64,000 nt of DNA from Phoma sp. XZ068 (taxonomy: Eukaryota > Ascomycota > Dothideomycetes > Pleosporales > Didymellaceae). This document shows, piece by piece, positions 55,343 through 64,000 of this stretch. Made by a program: the position numbers and the translations under genes. The stretch lies in contig RBKR01000020.1 in assembly GCA_004835665.1 (NCBI GenBank), positions 1,139,261 to 1,203,260 of the forward strand. The letters are read 5' to 3'. Positions within the stretch are counted from its first letter, which is position 1. Every line of letters begins with the position of its first letter. The notes beneath the pieces were generated by a model. The model did not search any database. It was not told the origin of the DNA and saw only the letters and a list, made by a program, of their open reading frames with translations.

Positions 55343-58300
55343 ATGTCAGAAGCCACCGTTGAGCATCAGTACTTTGAGCACTTGGCTGAGTACCAGGTAG
55401 CAGTGTGCAAGGAGTGCCGGTACGCAGTATGGCCGGACCAGATCGAGAGCCACTTGCAGAAGCAACACAAGAGGCCGCCAAAAAACGTTAGAGCTGTAGG
55501 GGATGCCGTCCGTCAGTGGGCGGGCTTGCTACAGTACCCCAGCGAGTGGACGGTACCAGACAACAACGTGCAGCCCATCCCCCAGCTGCCAGTATACGAC
55601 GACGGCTTGCTGTGCCAACTTGAGCCCGAAAAATGCCGGCACATTGCAAGAACCATCGACTCGATCAAAAAGCACTGGCGCAAAGACCACAACGGCTGGT
55701 CGCTGGGAAAAAGGCAAGGACGCCCCAGCCGAACTCGGGCAGGGGCGTTGCAAGCCCAGATGGAAGACGGCTGCAAGCGCGTACACTGCCAGCGACTTTT
55801 CGGCAGCCGGCACGGATCACAGTACTTCGAGGTGCGTCACAACCCAGACAGCGGTCCGCAACCCGTCCCCACAGAGGGCGAGGCGGCGTGGGCGCGCGTG
55901 GGCGAGGAGATGGCCAAGACGTGGGCCAACGTCGAGGACCGGGCGAAGACAACGATCGAAGACGGGGAGAAGGACGAGGCGGCCCCATGGCTGGAGCGGA
56001 CTGGGTGGCTGCCGTACTTGAACAAACTGGATCGTCCCGAATTGCTGGCGAGCATTGAGGAGCCCAACATAGACCCGGAGAAGGACGAGGAACCCGTCGA
56101 GGCTGCAATTTGGAACGCCATGGACGGACTGGCCCGCGTGAGCCAGGCGTCGGTCATCGAACGGACGGGCATATTCGTGCGTATGGAGGCGATCCGGACA
56201 GAGAAGCATCAGACCAGGTACACGCCGCTGCAGGCGTACATGGACGACAAGTCGATCAAAGAGCGATCACGCCCGTGGAAGCAGATACTGATGTTTTTTG
56301 CACGGACGCAGAGGGAGCACCGTTGGAAGAGCCCCAAGTACCGCTTCACACAGCAGCAGCGCGAGGCGTGGGAGGCATTGATCGAGCAGGCAGAGAGAGA
56401 CGTAGGTGGGGTAGAGATGGGGGTAGCCGACGAGGACCAGAACGAGGACGGGGAGGACGAGGAGGACGAGATGATGATCGATGAGCTGGACGACGAGCAG
56501 GACCCGTCCGAACGCGACAATGAGCCCGAGCACGCGAAGCTGGGGCCGGTCGAAAAAGCGTGCTTGGACTTTTGCATGGCGCTGCTCAAACAGACCATCC
56601 GCCGCAAGGAGTACGACTGCGCGCTGGTGTGCGCGTTGGCTGTGCTTGGCGTCAAGGAGGACGGTTGGAAGGGCCCCGAGCTGTACCCGCCGATCTTGTC
56701 GTCCGTGATCAAAATCACCCGTTTCATGGTCGTGCAGCACGCACTGGAGCTGTCCGAGCCGTTTGAAGAGGAGGTGTTCGACGACGACAGCGCGTACGGG
56801 GGGAGCGACAGCGGCAGCAGTCCCCCCAGCCCGCGTCGACCAAAAGGCTGCTTGGAGTTTGTGCAGCAGATGATGGACAGCTTCATGGTGCGAGGCAGCC
56901 ACAGCCCGATGCAGTGGATGCTCGACTTACGCACGTACGGGCTGAAGGTGCACTACAACACCACGTCGCGTGGCCACGTCGAGTGGATGGGGAAGGATGA
57001 GCTGCTGTACAAGAACTTGCACTTCACCATGGCCCAGTTCCGCGGGATGGTGCACGGTATGCAGGCGGAGGCTAAGCGGCTACTGGTGGAGGAGTTGCTG
57101 TTTTGCGGCAAGCAGACAGCAGGCCAAGTGCCCCAGATCCCGTGGGAGCAGCTGCGCGACAACCCGACCGATGAGCGGCCAGGGTGGAACTTTTTGAAAG
57201 ACCACCGCACGCGCATGCCCGTAGATGGGGAGAAGTGGTTGTTTGAGCGCGCGGGGCAGGACGCCAACGTCAGGGAAAGGTTCATCAAGCCAGGAAGCCG
57301 TTCAGGCATCGACCGGAAAGAGGTGGAGCGGTACATGGATCGAGTGATTGCGTTTCGAGAGAAGCTGGCCGCGTTGGTGCACATGGCAGAAGGGCAACCC
57401 GCAAGGTGGCCAGAGCTGGGCAGCGTTCGACACAGCAACACCATCAAGGGGGGCCACCGAAACATTTTCATCGAGGACGGCATGGTCGCGTTCGTTACGC
57501 GGTATCACAAAGGGTATGCCGTGAGCGGCGATGTCAAGATCATCCACCGGTACTTGCCGCGCGAGGTGGGCGAGCTGGTGGTGTATTACATGTGGTTGGT
57601 GTTGCCGTTCCAGCAGCGGTTGGAGGCGATGGTGTGGGAGAAGGAGGCGATATCATCGCACATGTGGCCAGCCGACCCCAGCGGACGGAAGTGGACAAGC
57701 GACCGATTTCGGGAAATATTGAAGCGTGAAAGCAGAGTAGGTTTAAAGCAAGAGTTGACGATTGCAGCATACCGTGAGATTGCCATCGGCATCAGCCGGA
57801 GGTTTTTGCGGCCATCGTCGGCATTTCGAGCAGAGGAGGCAGAGGAGAACGAGGAGTGGAACGAGGAGAATATGCTCGCCACCATCCAGGACGAGCAGGC
57901 CGGCCACAGCGCGCACGTAGCCGGCATGGTATACGCGCGCGGGATCATGGAGATGGCAGGCGTCACAGCAGACAGGCGGCAGTTGTTCCGCAACTCGAGC
58001 ACCGATTGGCACCGGTTTTTGGGTTTCCAGTCCGCCGTAGACGCAGTGGCAGACGTCAAGAAGCGGAAGAAGGCGCCGTTCGAGAGCGAGGCGGACGAGG
58101 CAAGGATAGAGAGGCTGGAGCGGCTGAGGAAGATGGACCCGGCAGCGCAACTCCAGCGAATGAAGGGCAAGAAAGCAAAGTTCAGAGGCGTGCAGAAGGA
58201 GGCCATCGAGGCGATCATTGCCGGCGAGAGCCCCGTCGTGGCCGTGATGCCGACTGGCGCAGGCAAGAGCATGTTGTTTATGTTGCCGGGGTGGGCAGAG

Positions 58301-60004
58301 CAAGGTGGAACGACGGTCGTCGTCGTGCCGTTGGTTTCGCTGCGTGGAGACATGATGCGGCGGTGCAAGGAGCTGGGGATATCGTGCGCCGAGTGGGAGA
58401 GTCGCTGCCCGCCCGACGCAGCAGCCATCGTGTTCGTAACGCCCGAGTCGGCCGTGGGAGAAGCGTTCGCGACATTTTTGAACCGGCTGCGAGCGACGCG
58501 GCAGCTGGACCGTATCGTGATCGACGAGTGTCACATTGTGTTGAACCGTCGATACACATTCCGCAAGCAGATGCAACAGCTCGGCAGGCTGGCAGCAGCC
58601 GAGACGCAGATGGTGCTGTTGACAGCAACGTTGCCGCCGACCGAAGAAGACGAGCTGTATCGACGGATGCATTACCAGCGAGGGCAGGTCAAGATGTTCA
58701 GACAACCGACCACAAGGACGAACGTGGCGTATCAGACCATCAAGATCAGCCGGTCCGTGAAGAAGAAGGACGTCGAGTCGATGGTCATCAAGACAGTGTG
58801 GCAGAAAATGCGGAAGTACAGGACAGGCAAGCTCATCGTGTACGGCAATTCGAAGCCGAAGGTGAAGGCGTTGGCAGAGCAATTAGATTGTCACGCGTAT
58901 CACGCGGATGCCGTGGGCAAGGCGAGCATGTTAGCGGACTTCATGGCAGGCAAGCAGCGCGTGATCGTGGCAACGAGCGCGTTGGGAATGGGCGTGGACA
59001 TACCGGATGTACGGTGCATCATTCACATCGATTGGCCGTTCACCATGTTGGATTACGCACAGGAGAGCGGCAGGGCAGGCCGGGACGGGTTGCGAAGCGA
59101 GGCGGTTTTGATCGTTCAGGATGGGAAACAACGCACCGAAGACAACGAGACAGAAGCCGAGCGGCAGTTGGTGAGGGAGTATGTTGAAGGTGGTGAGAGC
59201 GGGGCGGCTAGCTGCAGGAGGGAGGTGTTGGACGGGTATTTGGATGGGAGGAAGGATCGAGCAGGGTGTAGAGAGGAGGACAACGAGGAGATGTGCGACG
59301 TGTGCCGAGGGATAGATGGGCAGTTGGAGGAGGTGGTTGAAGAAGAAACAGAAGAAGAGAGCGAGACAGACGACAACAGTAACGATGGAGAAGAAATGGA
59401 CGTCGTCGAAGCGGAGCGGGAAGAGATGCGGCGGGTGTTTCAACAGCAGGAGCAGGCGCGCCGGGGGCCGTGGCAGACGTTGACTGAGCATCGACAGCAG
59501 GAGTTTGCCGACGTAGAGTGGGTGCGCAGGCAGTTGGCGTGGTGGGCGAATCGCTGCGGGATTTGCGAGGGAGCAGGCGATCCACAGAGCGGACACGACA
59601 TACGGCAGTGTTGGAGGGCAGAAAGCAAAACAGCGAAGGAGATGGTACAGAAGATAGACGACCAGGTTCGGTTCCACATGTTTTCAGGTTGCTTCCCGTG
59701 TGGTGGCGTACCGCAGGAAATTTGCAACAGCTGGGAGCCGAACGAGAAAGGGAAGTATCGAAGGGTAGGGGGAGGGACTTGTCAATACAGCGGGGTGTTG
59801 AGCGCAGGATTAACAGGCATAGTATTCGGTTACACGGAGGCAAACGCCCGATGGCAGGCCCGATTAGCGGAGTTTGGGGTGGACGATGCAGGACCGGGTA
59901 GGATGTTAATCGAATATTTAGGGAAGAAGCAGCCGCTGGACAACGTGGAGAGCAACAACTTGGTAAAGGAGTTTTGTTGGATTACACGGCTGTTGGCTGA
60001 GTAG
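55343..60004 (+). CDS. Telomere-linked RecQ-type helicase with N-terminal zinc finger
   Basis: Intronless gene for about 1,553 aa (start 55343; frame open from 55136, which would give 1,622 aa). The N-terminus has an OrsD-like finger, CKEC then HLQKQH (residues 22-42), and a second one (CRHIARTIDSIKKHWRKDH). A long central region of unknown fold follows, including an acidic block near 370-390. The helicase core has Walker A MPTGAGKS (969-976), the DEAH-type box DECH (1061-1064), LLTATLPP, SALGMGVDIPDVR and motif VI QESGRAGRDG (from 1240). A Cys-rich tail (CDVCRG, CGICEG) and a second acidic stretch follow. Such TLH genes are characteristic of fungal chromosome ends. The reading frame is intact, so it may be active. 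Confidence 0.94.
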   Translation: MSEATVEHQYFEHLAEYQVAVCKECRYAVWPDQIESHLQKQHKRPPKNVRAVGDAVRQWAGLLQYPSEWTVPDNNVQPIPQLPVYDDGLLCQLEPEKCRHIARTIDSIKKHWRKDHNGWSLGKRQGRPSRTRAGALQAQMEDGCKRVHCQRLFGSRHGSQYFEVRHNPDSGPQPVPTEGEAAWARVGEEMAKTWANVEDRAKTTIEDGEKDEAAPWLERTGWLPYLNKLDRPELLASIEEPNIDPEKDEEPVEAAIWNAMDGLARVSQASVIERTGIFVRMEAIRTEKHQTRYTPLQAYMDDKSIKERSRPWKQILMFFARTQREHRWKSPKYRFTQQQREAWEALIEQAERDVGGVEMGVADEDQNEDGEDEEDEMMIDELDDEQDPSERDNEPEHAKLGPVEKACLDFCMALLKQTIRRKEYDCALVCALAVLGVKEDGWKGPELYPPILSSVIKITRFMVVQHALELSEPFEEEVFDDDSAYGGSDSGSSPPSPRRPKGCLEFVQQMMDSFMVRGSHSPMQWMLDLRTYGLKVHYNTTSRGHVEWMGKDELLYKNLHFTMAQFRGMVHGMQAEAKRLLVEELLFCGKQTAGQVPQIPWEQLRDNPTDERPGWNFLKDHRTRMPVDGEKWLFERAGQDANVRERFIKPGSRSGIDRKEVERYMDRVIAFREKLAALVHMAEGQPARWPELGSVRHSNTIKGGHRNIFIEDGMVAFVTRYHKGYAVSGDVKIIHRYLPREVGELVVYYMWLVLPFQQRLEAMVWEKEAISSHMWPADPSGRKWTSDRFREILKRESRVGLKQELTIAAYREIAIGISRRFLRPSSAFRAEEAEENEEWNEENMLATIQDEQAGHSAHVAGMVYARGIMEMAGVTADRRQLFRNSSTDWHRFLGFQSAVDAVADVKKRKKAPFESEADEARIERLERLRKMDPAAQLQRMKGKKAKFRGVQKEAIEAIIAGESPVVAVMPTGAGKSMLFMLPGWAEQGGTTVVVVPLVSLRGDMMRRCKELGISCAEWESRCPPDAAAIVFVTPESAVGEAFATFLNRLRATRQLDRIVIDECHIVLNRRYTFRKQMQQLGRLAAAETQMVLLTATLPPTEEDELYRRMHYQRGQVKMFRQPTTRTNVAYQTIKISRSVKKKDVESMVIKTVWQKMRKYRTGKLIVYGNSKPKVKALAEQLDCHAYHADAVGKASMLADFMAGKQRVIVATSALGMGVDIPDVRCIIHIDWPFTMLDYAQESGRAGRDGLRSEAVLIVQDGKQRTEDNETEAERQLVREYVEGGESGAASCRREVLDGYLDGRKDRAGCREEDNEEMCDVCRGIDGQLEEVVEEETEEESETDDNSNDGEEMDVVEAEREEMRRVFQQQEQARRGPWQTLTEHRQQEFADVEWVRRQLAWWANRCGICEGAGDPQSGHDIRQCWRAESKTAKEMVQKIDDQVRFHMFSGCFPCGGVPQEICNSWEPNEKGKYRRVGGGTCQYSGVLSAGLTGIVFGYTEANARWQARLAEFGVDDAGPGRMLIEYLGKKQPLDNVESNNLVKEFCWITRLLAE

Positions 60005-60388
60005 GCGCAGTAGTAGCAAATGAAAGATTTTCCGTTCGCGATTCGCTGTGCAGCAGAGTTTGGTTCGGGCCGGGACGCAAGTTGGGGTAGTGGAGTTTCG
60101 GTTGGGCCCGGACGCAAGTCAGGGTGGGGTTACCGGTGTTTACGGCACGCAGATTATCAACAAGACAGACAAAGAAGCTGAGTGTGTAGGGAGCGCAGAC
60201 AACGCGCATACGAGCGCAGAGAGTGTGAGCAGAGAGGGCAGTAGAGACAAGAGGAGGTGTTAGAGCTTGCAGTCAGGCCAGGACGCAAGTCAAGATTGAG
60301 ATAGGGTTATACGTGGTTTGGTCAAGCGGGCAACAGCATACAGCATTGTAAAAGAACACAGCAGCCAGCAAGAGGTGCCCACCAACCC
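60005..60388. repeat. Proximal subtelomere with diverged telomere-associated motif copies
   Basis: Contains copies of a motif of the form GGGCCNGGACGCAAGTCAG at about 60067, 60104 and 60275, the second followed by GGGTTACCGGTGTTTACGG. Further copies lie at about 60992 (the right part only) and 62167. No gene is supported. Confidence 0.7.
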
Positions 60389-60440
60389 GAGTGGTTCCCC
60401 AAGTGGTTCCCCAAGTAGTTCCCCACGTGGTTCCCCAAGT
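60389..60440 (+). repeat. 12-bp minisatellite AGTGGTTCCCCA, about four copies
   Basis: Consecutive 12-nt units from 60389, with single-base variants AGTAGTTCCCCA and CGTGGTTCCCCA, then a degenerate unit. A related longer unit (CCAAGTGGNCCGAAAGTNGTCCC) occurs twice between 60450 and 60506. Confidence 0.88.
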
Positions 60441-60919
60441 AGCGCGCCACCCCAAGTGGTCCGAAAGTAGTCCCACCAGCCCAAGTGGCCCGAAAGTGGT
60501 CCCCCGCCCAACCAAGTGAGTCCACATCAGTGACGCCAAATTAGTAAGAGCCGATTATTTAAGAAAAACCAACAGCCAAGAAAGAGCGCGCAACCCAAGA
60601 AGAGCCCACAATCCAGGCAGAGCACCCGAAACCAAGTGAGTCCCCAACCCAAAGCACCCGTTTGTATTGAAAAGAAAGCGCAGGATCAAGACAGCGAAAA
60701 TTTGGGAAAAGTAAGATGCGGAGAGGAGGCATTTGAAAAGGTCACCAGGGGGTTTAGGCAGATGGATCGGGATGGGGACAACATGTAAAAAGGTGTTTTG
60801 GGCGTTTAGAGAGGATTGTCACAAGATAGAACAGAAGCTAGGGGAAGTTTGGCAAACCCGATTGTGGTGCCGCAGCCAGAAAGGCATTCCCAAGCCCGTA
60901 GATGCCGTAGTGCGTGAGA

Positions 60920-61790
60920 GAAGGGTGGACAGTGGGCCCGCCAGGTGTCACACGAGAGCGAAGAGGCAGGTGCAGAGTTGGTTGGAGGAGCGGATGCAGG
61001 TTAGGGTTAGGGTTACCGGTATTTGGGGCAAGCCGACAAAGGAACAGAGGCCCGTAGAGAGACCCGTAGCCCGTGGAGGTGCCCCCGAACGCGTAGAAAG
61101 ACAGGCAACAGGCAGGAAACAGCCGCAACCCGCGAAGATGCCCCCGAACCGGTGAAGAGACCGGTAATGCGAGGGTAAGAGAGAGAAGGGGGGGTGGGCG
61201 GTGGGCCCGTGGCAAGGTATCAGAGGGGGTAGAGACAAAAGGGCGGGCGGTAGGCCCGTAGAGAGGTATCAGAGGGACGAAGAGGGGTTGGCGGTGGGCC
61301 CCGTCAGGGCAGAAAAACAAGGCGAAGACCCGTAGGTGATTAGAGGGCTAAGAAGTGTTAAGGAGTGCGAGGAGAAGGGTTAGAGAGAAAGGGGATTGCG
61401 GTGGGCCCCGTTCAAGACAGAAGAGCAGGGCGAAGACCCGTTAGCGAGTGTGAAGATGTAAGAATGTAGGGGTGGGCGGTGGGCCCGTCAGGTGTCACAA
61501 AGCAGGCGGGCGGGGCGGTAGAGGATGAAGGAGAAAGAGGGGAGGTGGGTGGGGCCGTGATAAGGTATCACGAGCCGAGGGTGAGGGAGGCAAGAAGGGA
61601 GAAGAGAGTCGTTGAGGAGAAGGCAGAAGAGGGCGGGCGATGGGCCCGTCAGGTGTCACAGAGAAGCCGAGCGCAGCGGTGAAGTAGAAGGGGTGGGCGG
61701 AAGGCCCGTGGGGAGGCACAAGAAGCGCCGCGGTTGAGAAAAGAGAAGAGGCAGGCGACGAAGTCGTGGTGAGGTATTACCGAGAGGTCC
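60920..61790 (+). repeat. Degenerate minisatellite with GGGCGGTGGGCCCGT core
   Basis: At least nine diverged copies, at about 60926, 61193, 61246, 61287, 61396, 61474, 61545, 61632 and 61692. Several are followed by CAGGTGTCACA or AGGTATCAGA. Spacing is irregular, mostly 40-110 bp. Isolated copies recur at about 63548 and 63613. The frames here are compositional artefacts. Confidence 0.8.
60992..61042 (+). repeat. Subtelomeric motif with internal TTAGGG
   Basis: CGGATGCAGG followed by TTAGGGTTAGGG, TTACCGGTATTTGGGGCAAG and CCGACAA. It matches the copy at 62167-62220 over most of its length. Confidence 0.85.
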
Positions 61791-61799
61791 GCAACCCGT

Positions 61800-62166
61800 G
61801 AAGAGGCCCCCGTAACCCGTGCGATAGTGACATGTAAAAGAGGGTGCAGCAGATACCCGTCCGAGTGGCAGGAGCCCGTAGAAAGGCCCCGGAGGCGCAA
61901 AGAGCGTAACGTAGAGCGGTTCAAGAGCGCAGCAAGGGTAGGAAAGAGCGAAGTAAAGAAGAAAAGAGCGGCAACCGGTAGCTGAGGGTAGGACGCAGGT
62001 AGAGGGTAGGACGCAGTTACAAGGCCCCGCAAGCCGAGGAGGTTTGCGGTCAGTAGCAGACAGCAGGGATCACATCATCAAGGCGTCAGGGAGGGCAAGA
62101 AGAGAAGTAGAAGGTAGAGGGTGAGCGGAGAGCCGGCAAGGTGTTTACAGCGTGAAGTTGGGTTCA
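61800..62166. other. Subtelomeric non-coding DNA
   Basis: G- and A-rich sequence with scattered CCCGTAGAGAGG-like words related to the upstream minisatellite. No gene was seen. Confidence 0.5.
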
Positions 62167-62220
62167 GGGCCGGACGCAAGTCAGGGTTAGGGTTATCCGT
62201 ATTTGGGGAAAGTAGACAAC
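62167..62220 (+). repeat. Subtelomeric motif with internal TTAGGG
   Basis: GGGCCGGACGCAAGTCAGGG, then TTAGGGTTATCCGTATTTGG and GGAAAGTAGACAA. Best-preserved copy of the motif family; its CAAGTCAGGGTTAGGGTTA string is identical to that at 47178. Confidence 0.85.
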
Positions 62221-62308
62221 AGGACAGAAGCAAACGCGGAGGCCGAAACCCGGATCCCGTTAGCCGTTATCCGTTTCGGCAGTCCGCAAGCGCAAACCGT
62301 TGAATTCA

Positions 62309-62420
62309 AGGAAAGTTCAAAAGTTCAGCAGCTCAAAAGTTCAGCAGTTCAAAAGTTGAAAAGTTCAAAAGTTCAAGAAGTTCAAGAAGTTCAAGAAAAG
62401 TCAAGTTCAAGGAAAGTTCG
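62309..62420 (+). repeat. GTTCAAAA / GTTCAAGAA short tandem repeat
   Basis: About twelve imperfect 8-10-nt units, with AGTTCAGCAG variants at the left. Confidence 0.85.
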
Positions 62421-63396
62421 AGAAGAGAGAAAAGATAAGCAGAGGAAAGGGAGTAAAGAAGAGAGTTGAAGTTAAAAGATCAAAGAAAGCGGGTGGGTAA
62501 GAGGGCGTAAAATTGAAAAGAAACGTTAAAGGTAAAAAGAAAAAATAAGCAGTTTAGTAGTTTAGAGAAATCAGTAAAGAGAAGAAAAAAGGATTAGAGA
62601 ACACAGTAGAAAGGATTTGAAAGATTTTTTTCAAAGATAAAGAGAGTTTCAAAGAAGAGTTAGCAAGTAAGTGTTGAGAAATAAATAATAACAAAGAAAA
62701 GAGGTAAAGTTATAGGAAAGAAGTAAAGAGGAATAAGAAAAGAAATAGAAATACACAGGCAAACAGAAGAAACAAGTAGTTTAGTAGTTATAAAAAAAAA
62801 ATCAAGGGAAGATGAAAAAGTTAAAGAGTTACAAAACGTGTTTAATAGAGAGAAGGCAAGGTAGAAACAAAGCAAGAAGGGGGATTAATGGTTTCAAAAG
62901 AAAGTTGACAAGAATAAGCAGGGGTTAAAGTAGCAAAAGAGGATAGAAGAGAGTGTTTTAAAGGAGGTGAAAGAAAGAAGATAAAGAAAGTAGTAAAGAA
63001 AAGAGAGGAAAGATTGAAATGAAAAAGATAGAGGGAGAATTAGGACAGAGGTAAAAGAGAAAGAAAAAAGGTTAGTTAAGAAAAGGGTGAGGGTAGAGAC
63101 AATAGTAAGAGTAAGAAAGAAAAGAAGAATAAGTAGAATAAGTAGAAAAGAGATTCAGATTAGAATAGATTTAGAGATACAAAAGAAAGAAAGTGCAAAG
63201 TATTGTCAAAAAGTAGTAGGAAAAGAAGAGCGGGGTTAGGGTTTTATAGTTATAAGGAAAAAGAGATAAGAAGAAAGGAGGAAAGAAGTAATAAAGTAGA
63301 TAAAAGACAGAATAAAAAGAAGTACAAATAAGTTTAAGTAGGGGTAAAAAACACGGAAAGAAATACAAGCAGAGGCGAGTATAGATACAAAGAAAA
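62421..63396 (+). other. Strongly purine-biased subtelomeric DNA
   Basis: The plus strand is almost entirely A and G for about 1 kb, with few C residues. No coding signal was seen; minus-strand frames here are low-complexity pyrimidine translations. Confidence 0.8.
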
Positions 63397-63519
63397 GGTG
63401 TAAACAAGTGAGGAGGTGTAAACAAGTGAGGAGGTGTAAACAAGTGAGGAGGTGTAAACAAGTGAGGAGGTGTAAACAAGTGAGGAGGTGTAAACAAATG
63501 AGGAGGTGTAAACAAGTAA
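63397..63519 (+). repeat. 18-bp minisatellite, seven copies
   Basis: The unit GGTGTAAACAAGTGAGGA starts at 63397, 63415, 63433, 63451, 63469, 63487 and 63505. The sixth copy has AAATGAGG and the seventh diverges after AAGTAA. Confidence 0.97.
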
Positions 63520-63636
63520 AAAAGGTAGAAAAGAAAAGAAAGAGTAGGCAGTAGGCCCGTAGGGTGTTTAAAGAGAGCAGTTATTAGTTAGTTACAAGTA
63601 GGGGATGTGGGTGGGGAGCCCGTCCGAGGGTGAGGG

Positions 63637-63921
63637 AGAGAGAGAGAGAGAGAGAGAGTGAGAGTGAGGGTGAGGGAGAGAGTGAGAGTGAGAGTGAGGG
63701 TGAGAGAGAGAGTGAGAGAGAGAGTGAGAGTGAGGGTGAGAGAGAGAGTGAGAGAGAGAGTGAGAGTGAGAGTGAGAGTGAGGGTGAGAGAGAGAGTGAG
63801 AGTGAGGGTGAGGGAGAGAGTGAGAGAGAGAGTGAGAGTGAGGGTGAGGGAGAGAGTGAGGGTGAGAGAGAGAGTGAGGGTGAGGGAGAGAGAGAGAGTG
63901 AGAGAGAGAGAGTGAGAGAGA
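63637..63921 (+). repeat. GAGAGT / GAGGGT hexamer-like array abutting the telomere
   Basis: About 285 bp composed of G, A and T, mostly of GTGAGA, GTGAGG and GAGA words. It runs without a gap into the TTAGGG array. Confidence 0.93.
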
Positions 63922-64000
63922 GGGTTAGGGTTAGGGTTAGGGTTAGGGTTAGGGTTAGGGTTAGGGTTAGGGTTAGGGTTAGGGTTAGGGTTAGGGTTAG
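63922..64000 (+). repeat. Telomere, (TTAGGG)n
   Basis: Seventy-nine bases, about 13 perfect repeats, reading 5'-TTAGGG-3' towards the end of the window, which is the orientation expected at a right chromosome end. Confidence 0.99.

Noticed and set aside
57743..59187. Long overlapping frames within the helicase gene (57743-58882 minus, 57856-59187 plus)
   Set aside because: The helicase frame covers the same bases with complete helicase motifs; the others are high-GC artefacts.
60733..61155. 140-codon plus-strand frame in the subtelomere
   Set aside because: It spans minisatellite and telomere-like repeats and has no family features.
63171..63515. Minus-strand frame with repeated HLFTPP
   Set aside because: It is a translation of the 18-bp minisatellite and purine-rich DNA, not a gene.
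63658..63915. Plus-strand frame of repeated RVRVRE
   Set aside because: It is a translation of the GTGAGA/GTGAGG array.
1..64000. CRISPR array, bacterial operon signals or rRNA genes
   Set aside because: None was found. The direct repeats are minisatellites without unique spacers, and the gene structure is fungal.

Overview
The window is the right-hand end of a filamentous ascomycete chromosome. It ends in a perfect TTAGGG array (63922-64000), its genes carry short 49-117 nt GT-AG introns, and it holds Zn2Cys6 regulators, a PKS-NRPS, AT-rich repeat DNA with RIP-like decay and a telomere-linked RecQ-type helicase. I cannot name the species from sequence alone.

Layout. (1) 1-9.5 kb: the 5' part of a urea amidolyase gene (minus strand, cut by the window edge), a divergent Zn2Cys6 regulator and a tannase/feruloyl-esterase-family gene. 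(2) 13.0-37.9 kb: a polyketide-peptide gene cluster with an AflR-like Zn2Cys6 regulator, a PHBH-type FAD monooxygenase, an MFS exporter, an O-methyltransferase-like protein lacking its usual catalytic His, a CghA/Fsa2-type Diels-Alderase, a trans-acting enoyl reductase and a 4,011-aa PKS-NRPS (KS-AT-DH-MT-inactive ER-KR-ACP-C-A-T-R, six exons resolved here). (3) 37.9-43.0 kb: AT-rich, RIP-like DNA, a zinc-finger (OrsD-like) relic and a truncated Copia retrotransposon. (4) 43.0-53.0 kb: a second, compact set of six genes of unusual composition: a glutamate-decarboxylase-like PLP enzyme, a PaaK-like adenylating ligase, an ATP-grasp-like protein, a gamma-glutamylcyclotransferase-like protein, a stand-alone aspartyl-tRNA-synthetase paralogue with an altered motif 2 loop, and a 5'-truncated 2-oxoglutarate/Fe(II) oxygenase. 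(5) 53.2-60.0 kb: a GC-rich telomere-linked module made of a 597-aa protein of unknown function divergent from a large RecQ helicase with an N-terminal zinc finger. (6) 60.0-64.0 kb: subtelomeric minisatellites, purine-rich DNA and the telomere.

How the genes work together. Cluster 2 fits the standard logic for a decalin, isoindolone or related tetramate/pyrrolinone: PKS-NRPS plus trans-ER builds the chain, the Diels-Alderase folds it, the FAD enzyme and the OMT-like protein tailor it, and the MFS protein exports it. Cluster 4 is the most novel part. The combination of decarboxylase, ATP-grasp-type ligase and gamma-glutamylcyclotransferase recalls the gamma-glutamyl protecting-group logic of butirosin side-chain biosynthesis. 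The tRNA-synthetase paralogue recalls synthetase self-resistance copies such as the lysyl-tRNA synthetase of the cladosporin cluster. Both readings are inferences. All exon joins were made by eye from splice signals, frame and family conservation.
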